From positions 1 to 64,000 of the forward strand of contig JAEUPQ010000018.1 of the NCBI GenBank assembly GCA_016789405.1: a DNA stretch of 64,000 nucleotides, in the 5' to 3' direction. The notes under the pieces are model-generated. The model saw only the letters and a program-made list of their open reading frames with translations. It had not been told where the DNA came from and searched no databases. The stretch comes from Lysobacteraceae bacterium (lineage in GTDB: Bacteria > Pseudomonadota > Gammaproteobacteria > Xanthomonadales > Xanthomonadaceae). Made by a program: the position numbers and the translations under genes. Shown piece by piece: positions 7,801-16,224 of the stretch (its first letter is position 1; each line of letters begins with the position of its first letter).

Positions 7801-9987
7801 TTGCCGCGGCTCCTGTGGCTGTCGACGCTGTACCTGCTCGGCGCCTGGTTCGCCGGGGTGCTCATCCTTGCGCCCGATGAGGTGACCCTGTTCTGGCCCG
7901 CGTCCGGCGTGGCCTACGCCGCCGTCCTCCGCTACGGCCCGCGCTGGTCGCTGTTCGTGGCGGTTCCCATCTTGCTCAACCACGCGCTGTTCGTACCGGT
8001 ACCGGTCGCCTTCCTGCCGTATTCGGTCGGGAGCAACATCGTGGCCGCGCTTGCCGGGTATGCCGCCTACCGCGCCCTGGCAGGCGAAACGGCACGCCTG
8101 AGCGTGCGCAGCGGCTTCGGCCTGATGTGCGGCGCAGTCACGATGTCGGCCATCTCCGGCCTCATCGGCACCTTCGGCCTGTTCGCGACCGGCATGACCG
8201 ACGGCACCGACTTCTGGCATGCCTACGCGCGCTGGACCATGGGCGATCTGCTGGGCATCACCTGCGTCGCGCCCACCATGCTGTACCTGACCCATGACGG
8301 CCCGCGCGAGCCGCCGCCGACTCCGGACGAACGCATCTCGTCGGGGCGGGAAAAGGCCATCTGGCTGGCCTGTGCCACCGTCTCGGCCGGCATCTTCTAT
8401 TTCGCGGGCACCTACAACGGCCTGTATCCGCTGGGTCTGGTGTCGCTGCCGCTGGCATTGCTGCTGTGGAGCGCGGTGCGCTTCGAAACCCTGTGGACCC
8501 TTGTCGGCACGGGCGTCGCGGTGCTGGTCATCACCTCGATCACCGCACTTGGCATCGGCGCCTTCCGCTCGCCGCAGGATCCGCTCGACGTGGCCCTGCT
8601 GCTCGCCTTCATGTGCCTGTTCGCCAACGTGCCGCTGATGCTTGCCGCGTCCATCGCCGAACAGCGCGCTGCCACGCGGCGCGCACTGATCCGCGCGGTG
8701 ACCGACAGCGCCACCGGCCTGCCCAATCGCAGTGCCTTCGAGGAAGCGCTGCAACGCACGGCTGCGCGCTCCGGCGCCGAGGCCGGGCTGGTCTATCTCG
8801 ATCTCGATCACCTGAGCCTCATCAACGACACCGTCGGCAGCGCCGCGGGCGATGCCCTGATCCAGGGCGCGGGCTCGCTGCTGCGCGCGACCATCGACCG
8901 CAACGACGAAGTGTTCCGCATCGGTGGCGACGAGTTCGCGTTGCTGCTGCACGGTTCGCCTGCCTACGCATTGCGTCGCGCCGAGCGCGTGCTGCTGGCG
9001 ATCGAGGACTACCGCGTCGGCTGGCAGGGCCAGGCGCTGAACGCGACTGCGAGCATCGGCCTGGTGACCTTCGTCGGGGGGCATGGCGACCACACGCACC
9101 TGCTGTCGCAGGCCGACACGGCGTGCTTCACCGCGAAGGAACTGGGCGGCAACCGCATCTGCATCGCCAACCAGGAGCCGGGCGAACTGCAGGAACGCAC
9201 CGCCGCGATGCGTTGGGCGGTCCGCATCCGCGAGGCGCTGGACCGGGGACTGTTCGAACTGGACTGCCAGTCGATCCTGCCGTTCGACCGCGATGAGGTC
9301 CATGGCCGTCACTTCGAATTGCTGCTGCGCATGCGCGATCCGGTCACCGGACAGCGCCTGGCGCCGGGCGACTTCATTCCCGCGGCCGAGCGTTTCCAGC
9401 TGGGCGTGCAACTGGATCGTCACGTCATCGAACTCGCGCTGGGCTGGCTGGAGGCGCGCCCGGCCGCTGCCGCCGAGGTGCACCTGTGCGCGATCAACCT
9501 CACCGCCGCCTCGATGGTCGACGAAGGCTTCCAGCGCTACGTGGTCGATCGCGTGAAACGCAGCAGCGTGCCGGCGCACAAGCTGTGCTTCGAGATCACC
9601 GAGACCAGCGCGGTGCGCGACCTCGCTCGCGCGCAGGCGCTGATCTCGCAGCTGCGCGCACTCGGCTGCGCGTTCGCGCTCGACGACTTCGGCACCGGCT
9701 TCTGCTCGTTCAACTACCTGCAGTCGCTCGACGTCGACTACTTCAAGATCGATGGCAGCTTCGTGCGCGACCTGCTGGAATCGCCGCTGTCCACCGCCGT
9801 GGTGCGATCGATCACCGACATCGCGCACGTGCTGCGCAAGAAGACCATCGCCGAGCAGGTCGAGAACGAAAAGGTGATCGCGATGCTGCGCGCCCTGGGC
9901 GTCGACATGGCCCAGGGCTACGGCCTGCATCGACCGGAGCCGCTGGAACAGTACTTCGCGCGCGACTACGCCATGCGGCCGAGGTGA
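7801..9987 (+). CDS. MASE1-GGDEF-EAL cyclic-di-GMP signalling protein
   Basis: The 728-residue protein has an N-terminal MASE1 membrane sensor of about eight helices (residues 1-285), a GGDEF domain (about 295-455) and an EAL domain (about 470-725). The GGDEF site is intact (RIGGDEF near 373), but the RxxD inhibitory site is not seen where expected. The EAL signature reads ELL in FELLLRM, while INLTAAS, EITETS, DDFGTGF, YFKIDGSF and AEQVE are conserved, so phosphodiesterase activity remains plausible. A TTG start at 7801 is chosen because a strong GGGGGAGA sits five to six bases upstream; GTG at 7777 is the alternative. It makes or breaks cyclic di-GMP in response to an unknown membrane signal. 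Confidence 0.9.
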   Translation: MPRLLWLSTLYLLGAWFAGVLILAPDEVTLFWPASGVAYAAVLRYGPRWSLFVAVPILLNHALFVPVPVAFLPYSVGSNIVAALAGYAAYRALAGETARLSVRSGFGLMCGAVTMSAISGLIGTFGLFATGMTDGTDFWHAYARWTMGDLLGITCVAPTMLYLTHDGPREPPPTPDERISSGREKAIWLACATVSAGIFYFAGTYNGLYPLGLVSLPLALLLWSAVRFETLWTLVGTGVAVLVITSITALGIGAFRSPQDPLDVALLLAFMCLFANVPLMLAASIAEQRAATRRALIRAVTDSATGLPNRSAFEEALQRTAARSGAEAGLVYLDLDHLSLINDTVGSAAGDALIQGAGSLLRATIDRNDEVFRIGGDEFALLLHGSPAYALRRAERVLLAIEDYRVGWQGQALNATASIGLVTFVGGHGDHTHLLSQADTACFTAKELGGNRICIANQEPGELQERTAAMRWAVRIREALDRGLFELDCQSILPFDRDEVHGRHFELLLRMRDPVTGQRLAPGDFIPAAERFQLGVQLDRHVIELALGWLEARPAAAAEVHLCAINLTAASMVDEGFQRYVVDRVKRSSVPAHKLCFEITETSAVRDLARAQALISQLRALGCAFALDDFGTGFCSFNYLQSLDVDYFKIDGSFVRDLLESPLSTAVVRSITDIAHVLRKKTIAEQVENEKVIAMLRALGVDMAQGYGLHRPEPLEQYFARDYAMRPR

Positions 9988-10070
9988 CCGCCTGCCCTGG
10001 CGCCGGGCGTCGCGACGCTGTCATCTCGATGCGACATGCTCGCGGGTCGTCCTCCGCATCGAATGTCCGC

Positions 10071-11375
10071 ATGATCCGAACCTTCCTCGCAACGGCGCTC
10101 GCCCTCGCGCTCTCCCCCACCCTGCCGGCGCTGGCTGCGGAATCCACGGCCTCCACGCCCGGCAGCGCCATCTTCCTGCATCCGGACGGCATGGGCGCCA
10201 ACACCTGGGCGGCCGTCCGCCTGTTCCGCGCCGGTCCCGACGGGCGCCTGGCCTGGGACCGCTTGCCGCGCCTGGCCATCTACGTCGGTCCGATGACCGA
10301 CAGCGTCAACGCCTCGTCGAACGGCGGCGCGACCACGCATGCCTACGGCGTGCGCGCCACGCTGGACAGCTACGGCTGGGTGACGCCGGGCGAGGTGCCC
10401 GTCGCCGCCTCCGGCAAGCGCATGAGCCTGATGCGCGAAGCGCAGGCCGCCGGCAGGAAGGTCGCAATCTTCAACTCGGCACCCCTGACCGAACCGGGCA
10501 CCGGCGCGTTCCTGGCCACCATCGCGGACCGCGACGACGAGGCCGGGATCGCCGCGCAGATCCTCGCCGCACGCCCGGACATCGCGCTCGGCGGCGGCGA
10601 GATGTTCTTCCTGCCCGCCGGCGTGCAGGGCCGGCACGGCGTCGGCGTGCGCAAGGACCGCCGCAACCTGGTCGAGGAAGCGCGCCGCGCCGGCTACGCG
10701 GTCGTGTTCACCCGCGAGGAACTGCTGGCGCTGCCGCGCGACGGCCGCCGCGTGCTCGGACTGTTCGCGCACGAAGCCACGTTCAACGAAGCCGACGAAG
10801 CGACGCTGGCCATGCAGGGACTGACGCCGTTCCAGCCGCAGGCGCCGCGCTTCGACGAGATGCTCGGCTTCATCCTCGACCGCTTCCGCGACGCGCCCGA
10901 GGGCTATCTGGTCGTCGGCAACGAGGAAGCCACCGACAACCTATCGGGCGAGAACAACACGCCGGCCGTAGTGGACGCCGCCTCCGGCGCCGACCGTGCG
11001 ATCGCCCTGGCGCTCGCGGAAGCCGGCAGGAACCCCGCGCTGACCGTGGTCGTGGCCTCCGATTCGGACAACGGCGCGATGAATCCCACCAGCGACGATC
11101 TCGACGACCCGAAGGACCTGCCGCGACCGCTGCCGACGAAGACGGCCGTGGGTTCGCCGCTCGACAGCGACGGCGGCCAGCCCTACCTCAGCGCGCCGGA
11201 CGCGCGCGGCGTGCGCCAGCCGTTCTACGTGACCTGGGCCTCGGACTCGGACAGCGCCGGCGGCACCGTCGCACGCGGCATCGGCCCCGGCGCGGCGAAG
11301 ATCGAAGGCACCATCGACTCCACCGCGATCTACCGCGCGCTCTACCTCGGCCTGTTCGGCCGTGATCTGCCCTGA
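10071..11375 (+). CDS. Secreted alkaline-phosphatase-fold protein with altered metal site
   Basis: The 434-residue protein begins with a Sec signal peptide (to about residue 23, ALAAES) and aligns through its length with alkaline phosphatases: HPDGMGANT for the first metal Asp, MTDSVNASSNGGATTHAYG around the nucleophile, GYLVVGNEE, VVVASDSDNGAM and a C-terminal DSTAIYRALYLGL. The histidines that bind zinc in E. coli PhoA (331, 370 and 412) are not present in the matching motifs: EATDNLSGENN replaces E-x-x-x-D-x-x-x-H, ASDSDNG replaces the DH motif, and the HTG segment is absent. It may have lost phosphatase activity or use a different metal set. A strong bidirectional terminator follows. Confidence 0.8.
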   Translation: MIRTFLATALALALSPTLPALAAESTASTPGSAIFLHPDGMGANTWAAVRLFRAGPDGRLAWDRLPRLAIYVGPMTDSVNASSNGGATTHAYGVRATLDSYGWVTPGEVPVAASGKRMSLMREAQAAGRKVAIFNSAPLTEPGTGAFLATIADRDDEAGIAAQILAARPDIALGGGEMFFLPAGVQGRHGVGVRKDRRNLVEEARRAGYAVVFTREELLALPRDGRRVLGLFAHEATFNEADEATLAMQGLTPFQPQAPRFDEMLGFILDRFRDAPEGYLVVGNEEATDNLSGENNTPAVVDAASGADRAIALALAEAGRNPALTVVVASDSDNGAMNPTSDDLDDPKDLPRPLPTKTAVGSPLDSDGGQPYLSAPDARGVRQPFYVTWASDSDSAGGTVARGIGPGAAKIEGTIDSTAIYRALYLGLFGRDLP

Positions 11376-11383
11376 GCACGTCG

Positions 11384-11415
11384 GCACCGCGCCGTGCAAC
11401 GTCACGGCGCGGTGC
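11384..11415 (+). terminator. 13-bp hairpin after the phosphatase-fold gene
   Basis: GCACCGCGCCGTG and CACGGCGCGGTGC form a perfect 13-bp stem with a six-base loop, starting nine bases after the stop codon. No T-run follows directly, so it may act with the next hairpin or protect the transcript end. Confidence 0.5.
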
Positions 11416-11435
11416 AAGGAAGGGAGAGAGATCAA

Positions 11436-11468
11436 GAAAAAGGGAGCGGCCGAGGCCGCTCCCTTTTT
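11436..11468. terminator. Bidirectional rho-independent terminator
   Basis: GGGAGCGGCC (11442-11451) and GGCCGCTCCC (11454-11463) form a GC-rich stem flanked by an A-run on the left and a T-run on the right. It therefore terminates both the rightward phosphatase-fold gene and the leftward TonB receptor gene. Confidence 0.9.
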
Positions 11469-11490
11469 CGTTCGCAGACAGCCGTGGCAA

Positions 11491-13767
11491 TCAGAATTCG
11501 TAGCGCACCACCATCTGGTACACGCGGCCGCCGGTCTCGCGCTCGATCTCGAACTCGTCGTGCGACCTTTCCATCTGGTCCTGCACCGTGACGAACTTGT
11601 CGAACACTTCGTCCTTCGACGCGTTCAGCAGGTTCGATCCGGTCAGGCGCACCGTCCAATGCTCGCCGAAGCGCTTCTCGACGAAGGCTTCGAGGTCCGC
11701 GCCGTACGACGTGCGCACCTCTTCGCCGACGATGCGCCCGAACGCGCTGCCCTGTCGGCGATAGGTGACGCCGAACGACATCTGCGGCGTCGGCAGCGAC
11801 TGGATGAAGCCGACGTTGAGCACGTCGTCGGACTGGTTGTTGAAGCGGCGCGTGCCGAACATGTCGCGGATCTCGCTGTCCAGCCACGAGTAGTTGAGGA
11901 ACACGCCGGTGTGTTCCAGGCCCAGCGCGGTCAGCGGGGTCGACACGTCGAGTTCCACGCCCCAGACCTGTCCGTCGCCGGCATTGCGCGGCTGCAGCAC
12001 GAACGTGCCCGGGCCTTCATCGCCCTCGACACCGGTGTTGGCGATCTCGATCAGGTCGCGCACGTCGCGGTAGAACGCGTTCACGCCGATCACGCCGCGC
12101 TTGCCGAGGCGACGCTCCCAGCCCAGGTCGAGGCCCCATGCCGTCTCCGGCCGCAGGTCGGGATTGCCGAGCAGATCGTTGTCGCCGAGTTCGGCGAGCA
12201 GCAAGGCCGGCGTGATCTGGTCGAAGCCGGGGCGACGCATCGTCCGCGCGAGCGAGAGGCTGATGCGCTGGTCGTCGGCGAGGTTCCAGCGCAGGTGCGC
12301 GGATGGCAGCAGCTCGCCATGGCGCTGTTCGCTGCGGCGCAGCGGCGCGGCGACGGTGCGATCGTCGATGTCGATCTCGGTGCGCTGGTAGCGCAGGCCG
12401 GTTTCCCACTCGAACGCACCCGCGCCGCCGTCGAGGCGCACGTAGGGCTCGATCCGGGTCTCGTCGATGGTGTTGAGCCCGCCGGGCAGCGGCAGGTAGG
12501 GACCGAACGTGCCCGGGATCGTCGGACGCGGCGCCGGCGCATTGGGAATGGTGATGCGGTTGCGATCGGTGGTGATCGACGTCTCGCGCGACTTGCGCGT
12601 GTAGGTGGCACCGAAGCGCAGCTGTGCGGCGCCGACCGGGCGCGTGTGGCGCAGGTCCAGCGACAGTTCGCGGTCGTCGATCTCGGTGTAGGTGCGATCG
12701 CCGGTGTAGCGGTCGTCCTCCGGGAACGGATTCGCGTCGCGGCGGTATTCGTACTCGTCTTCCAGCTCGAACTGGCGATCGTCGAAACCCGACCATGCCA
12801 GGCGGACGCGGGTGTCGCCGCCGGCCATCGCCCAGTCGTATTCGAGGCCGACGGACCAGTTGTCGGTGCGGATATCGAGGTCGTTGTCGTTCACGACCGA
12901 CAGGTTCGCGTCGTTCTCGATGCCGTCGATGTACTCGAGCGAATCCTCGTCCTGAAGACGATCGGTGGCGACGTAGAACAGGTCGATGCCCAGGCGGCCG
13001 GGGCCGAGTTCGACGTCGTAGGCGGCGTTGAAGGCATGGTCGTCGCCGCTGCGCACGTCGGTCTGCACCTCGGTGTTGTCGATCGCTTCACCCGGCGCGC
13101 CGTAGCGGCGGCTGTACTTGTCCTTCGGGTTGCGCCGGCCCTGCGTGTTCACGCCGATGAGCAGGTCGCCGCCGAGCGCCTGGCCGCCCCAGACCGCGCC
13201 GAGCAGCGGCTCCGTCTGGCCGTCGGCGTAGTGCAGCGCGCCGAAACGCAGGTAGCCACCACCCAGCGACCGGCCTTCGCGCAGCACGATGTTGAGCGAA
13301 CCGGCGATGGCGTCGCCGCTGCGATCGGCCGAGGCCGAGCGCACGATCTCGATGCGTTCGACCAGCTCGGCCGGGATGCGATCGACGAAGAACGAACGAT
13401 CGAAACCACCGCCCGGCACGCGTTCGCCGTTGATCAGGATCTGGGTGTAGCCCGGATCCAGGCCGCGCAGGCGTACGCCGTCGTATTCGAGCACGTCGGA
13501 CAGGAAGGCGACGCTGGGCACGCGCTTGAGCATGTCGCCGACGGTGAGCGGCTCGAACTGCTGGAAATATTCGAGATCGTAGGCCAGCGTGGCCGGCGCA
13601 TCGCTGCGGTCGCGGTAGACCGCTTCGCCGCGAACGACGATGGTATCGAGCGCGTCGGCCGCACCGTCGGGCGACGCGGGAGGCGTGGCGGACTGCGCGA
13701 CCGCAACGGAAACAGCGGGCGCGAGGACGAGCCCGGCGAGGGCGCGGGCAAGGAGGGTCTTTCTCAT
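11491..13767 (-). CDS. TonB-dependent outer-membrane receptor
   Basis: The 758-residue outer-membrane protein has a signal peptide (residues 1 to about 26, ending AVAQS), then a TonB-box-like DTIVVRGEA, a plug domain (about 55-165, with YTQILINGERVPGGG) and a C-terminal 22-strand barrel ending in aromatic YEF. It imports a large or scarce ligand using TonB energy; the ligand is unknown. The start at 13767 is chosen because it gives MRKTLLARALAG, a clear signal sequence, with GGAG upstream. Repeated acidic turns such as DDRDRT are usual barrel loops. It stands alone, with hom 115 bases upstream on the same strand. Confidence 0.93.
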   Translation of the reverse strand: MRKTLLARALAGLVLAPAVSVAVAQSATPPASPDGAADALDTIVVRGEAVYRDRSDAPATLAYDLEYFQQFEPLTVGDMLKRVPSVAFLSDVLEYDGVRLRGLDPGYTQILINGERVPGGGFDRSFFVDRIPAELVERIEIVRSASADRSGDAIAGSLNIVLREGRSLGGGYLRFGALHYADGQTEPLLGAVWGGQALGGDLLIGVNTQGRRNPKDKYSRRYGAPGEAIDNTEVQTDVRSGDDHAFNAAYDVELGPGRLGIDLFYVATDRLQDEDSLEYIDGIENDANLSVVNDNDLDIRTDNWSVGLEYDWAMAGGDTRVRLAWSGFDDRQFELEDEYEYRRDANPFPEDDRYTGDRTYTEIDDRELSLDLRHTRPVGAAQLRFGATYTRKSRETSITTDRNRITIPNAPAPRPTIPGTFGPYLPLPGGLNTIDETRIEPYVRLDGGAGAFEWETGLRYQRTEIDIDDRTVAAPLRRSEQRHGELLPSAHLRWNLADDQRISLSLARTMRRPGFDQITPALLLAELGDNDLLGNPDLRPETAWGLDLGWERRLGKRGVIGVNAFYRDVRDLIEIANTGVEGDEGPGTFVLQPRNAGDGQVWGVELDVSTPLTALGLEHTGVFLNYSWLDSEIRDMFGTRRFNNQSDDVLNVGFIQSLPTPQMSFGVTYRRQGSAFGRIVGEEVRTSYGADLEAFVEKRFGEHWTVRLTGSNLLNASKDEVFDKFVTVQDQMERSHDEFEIERETGGRVYQMVVRYEF

Positions 13768-13882
13768 GGGATCGTGCGGAGGTCGTGCGGGCAAGCCGCC
13801 AGTCTTCGCATCGCCCGTGAAACCGCCGTGACGGCGACATTGCAATCAGAAGGCGCCGACCGCGCGCCCTCCGCATCCGCGC

Positions 13883-14995
13883 TCAACTCCGCGCCACGAT
13901 CTCCAGCACGTCGTCGAGCAGGCCGGCGGCAGTGACGCCGGCACCCGCGCCCGGGCCCTGGATCACCAGCGGCTGCTTGTCGTAACGATCGCTCCAGATC
14001 GCGACGCGGTTGTCGGTACCCGCACCACCCGCGAGGGGATGATCGGCCGGCAACGACTGGATGCCGACGCGCGCGCGCCCGTCCTCCAGTCGTGCGATGA
14101 AGCGAAGCTTCTCGCCGCGCTTGTAGGCATCGGCGAATCGATCGCGCAGCGGTGCGTCGAGATCGGGCAGTGCCGCATCGACGTCGGCCGCTGCGAGTGC
14201 GGCGAGTGCCGGCGGCACCAGCGAATCGACCTCGACCGACGCGCTTTCCAGCGGTACGCCCGCGGCGCGCGCCAGGATCAGGATCTTGCGGCGCACGTCC
14301 TCGCCGGACAGATCGTCGCGCGGATCGGGCTCGGTGTAGCCGGCATCGCGTGCCTGGCGTACGAAACCGGAGAACGGGCGAAGTCCGTCGTAGTGATTGA
14401 ACAACCACGCCAGCGAGCCGGACAGCACGCCCGCGATGGCATGGATGCGGTCGCCGCCGGCCTGCAGCGCGCGGATCGAACGCAGCAGCGGCAGGCCGGC
14501 GCCGACGGTGGCGCTGTCGCCATAGCGCGTGTTGCCGAGCGCGCAGGCCTCGCGGATCTCGTGCCAGCGCGCCAGCGTCGTGCCCTGCCCGAGCTTGCAG
14601 GCGGTGACGACATGGATGCCATCGGCCAGCCAGGCCGCATGACGTTCGGTCACCGATTCGCTCGCAGTGGCATCGATGACGATGCGCGTGCCATGCGCGC
14701 CCAGCGCGGACGACACTGCATCAAGCGACGGCGGCGCGTGCGATGCCACTCCCGACACCGCACGCGCTGCCGCCTCGGCCGTGGACGCCGGCCTGAACGC
14801 GAACCTCGAATTGGCCACGTACTGCAGCGAGAGGCGTTCGCCCAGCCGCGTGCCGTCCCATGCCGAGAGCCGCGCCAGCACCGCACTGCCCACGGTGCCG
14901 GTGCCGAGCAGCGCGATGCGCGCCGGTGCGTCTGCGGACCTGGATTGCGGACGGGCCGCTACACCGATATGCGCGATGACGACCTCTCCGCTCAC
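13883..14995 (-). CDS. hom: Homoserine dehydrogenase
   Basis: The 370-residue cytosolic enzyme reduces aspartate semialdehyde to homoserine with NAD(P)H. The nucleotide-binding motif is ALLGTGTVGSAVLAR near residue 25. The conserved VVTACKLGQG, GDSATVGAGLPLL and GVLSGSLAWLFN segments and EPDPRDDLSGEDVRRK (family DPxxDLxGxDxxRK) complete the family pattern. It starts at GTG 14995 inside the end of metB, sharing the four bases GTGA, and so is translationally coupled. As the third gene of the metX-metB-hom operon it supplies homoserine for methionine synthesis under the upstream riboswitch. It lacks the aspartokinase domain found in fused enzymes. Confidence 0.95.
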   Translation of the reverse strand: MSGEVVIAHIGVAARPQSRSADAPARIALLGTGTVGSAVLARLSAWDGTRLGERLSLQYVANSRFAFRPASTAEAAARAVSGVASHAPPSLDAVSSALGAHGTRIVIDATASESVTERHAAWLADGIHVVTACKLGQGTTLARWHEIREACALGNTRYGDSATVGAGLPLLRSIRALQAGGDRIHAIAGVLSGSLAWLFNHYDGLRPFSGFVRQARDAGYTEPDPRDDLSGEDVRRKILILARAAGVPLESASVEVDSLVPPALAALAAADVDAALPDLDAPLRDRFADAYKRGEKLRFIARLEDGRARVGIQSLPADHPLAGGAGTDNRVAIWSDRYDKQPLVIQGPGAGAGVTAAGLLDDVLEIVARS

Positions 14996-16224
14996 AGCAC
15001 GACCTGTTTGGTACAGGGTTTTCGCGCATCGGCCACGGCCTGCGCACGCGCAAGGCCTGCAGCGATGTCCGCGACCAGGTCGTCGGCGTGCTCGATGCCC
15101 ACCGACAGGCGCACCAGGCCATCGCCGATGCCCGCGGCGGCGCGCGCTTCGGCGGTCATCGCGGCATGGGTCATGGTCGCCGGATGCGCGACCAGGCTTT
15201 CGACGCCGCCCAGCGATTCGGCCAGGGTGAAGTACTGCAGGCCGTCGACGAAGGCGCGGACCGCTTCTTCGCCGCCGTCGAGTTCGAGCGAGAGCATCGC
15301 GCCGAAGCCCTTCTGCTGGCGCGCGGCCAGTGCATGGCCCGGGTGCGAGGCCAGGCCCGGGTAGTGCAGCTTGCGCACCGCCGGGTGGTCCTGCAGCAGC
15401 GCGATCAGCGCATGGGTGTTTTCCTGGTGCACGCGCAGGCGCGCATCCAGCGTGCGCAGGCCGCGCAGCGTGAGGAAGCTGTCGAACGGCGAGCCGGTCA
15501 GGCCCAGCGCGTTCGCCCACCACACCAGCTGCTGGTGCTGTTCCGCATCCTTCGCGACGACCGCGCCGCCGACCACGTCGCTGTGGCCATTGATGTACTT
15601 GGTGGTCGAGTGGATGACGTAGTCGGCGCCGAATTCGATCGGGCGCTGCAGCGCCGGTGAGAGGAAGGTGTTGTCGACCACCACGCGCGCACCGGCCGCA
15701 TGCGCGGCCTCGATCACGAAGCGCAGGTCGGTGATGCGCAGCAGCGGGTTCGACGGGGTTTCGATCCACACCACCGCCGGCTTCAGCGCCAGCGCATCGG
15801 CGAGCGCGCGCGGATCGGTCAGGTCGACCGTCGACAGCTCGAACGCGCCCTTGTTCGCCAGTGCGTTGAACAGGCGCCAGCTGCCGCCGTACGCATCGTG
15901 CGGCACCACCAGGCGCTCGCCCTGCTTGAGCAGCGCGTGCAGCAGCAGGGTGATCGCGGACATGCCGGTGGACGTGACGACGCCGCCGGCGCCGCCCTCG
16001 AGTTCCGCCAGTGCTTCGCCGAGCAGGTCGCGGGTCGGATTCCCGCTGCGCGTGTAGTCGTACTTCCGCTTCTCGCCGAAGCCGGCGAAGCTGAAATTGG
16101 AGGACAGCACGATCGGCGGCGTCACCGCACCGTAGGCGGTATCGCTGTCGATGCCGGCGCGCACCGCGCGGGTTGCCGATTGCGGCTCGCCGCCGTTGAA
16201 AGGTCCATTCAGGGTCGCGCTCAT
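14992..16224 (-). CDS. metB: Cystathionine gamma-synthase / O-succinylhomoserine (thiol)-lyase
   Basis: The 410-residue PLP enzyme of the Cys/Met metabolism family replaces the succinyl group of O-succinylhomoserine with cysteine (or sulfide). The PLP lysine is in DYVIHSTTKYINGHSD near residue 215, with DNTFLSPALQRP just before it and YDYTRSGNPTRDLLGEAL near residue 57. Its ATG overlaps the metX stop as ATGA, and its TGA overlaps the hom start. The C-terminus LSVGIEHADDLVADI is typical. Choosing between cystathionine synthesis and direct sulfhydrylation is not possible from sequence alone. Confidence 0.93.
   Translation of the reverse strand: MSATLNGPFNGGEPQSATRAVRAGIDSDTAYGAVTPPIVLSSNFSFAGFGEKRKYDYTRSGNPTRDLLGEALAELEGGAGGVVTSTGMSAITLLLHALLKQGERLVVPHDAYGGSWRLFNALANKGAFELSTVDLTDPRALADALALKPAVVWIETPSNPLLRITDLRFVIEAAHAAGARVVVDNTFLSPALQRPIEFGADYVIHSTTKYINGHSDVVGGAVVAKDAEQHQQLVWWANALGLTGSPFDSFLTLRGLRTLDARLRVHQENTHALIALLQDHPAVRKLHYPGLASHPGHALAARQQKGFGAMLSLELDGGEEAVRAFVDGLQYFTLAESLGGVESLVAHPATMTHAAMTAEARAAAGIGDGLVRLSVGIEHADDLVADIAAGLARAQAVADARKPCTKQVVL

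Noticed and set aside
7381..9930. An 849-codon open frame on the minus strand opposite the GGDEF-EAL gene
   Set aside because: GC-rich DNA leaves antisense frames open. The translation is low-complexity (Gln, Arg, Ala, Gly-rich) without domains, whereas the plus strand has clear conserved motifs.
10021..10040. CGATGCGACATG near the phosphatase-fold gene as a fourth copy of the sbnA-region motif
   Set aside because: It differs by a missing base and is single; such a short match can occur by chance in this composition.
11362..13935. An 857-codon plus-strand frame opposite the TonB receptor
   Set aside because: It is the mirror of a well-supported receptor gene and has no recognisable motif; the composition is typical of antisense translation.
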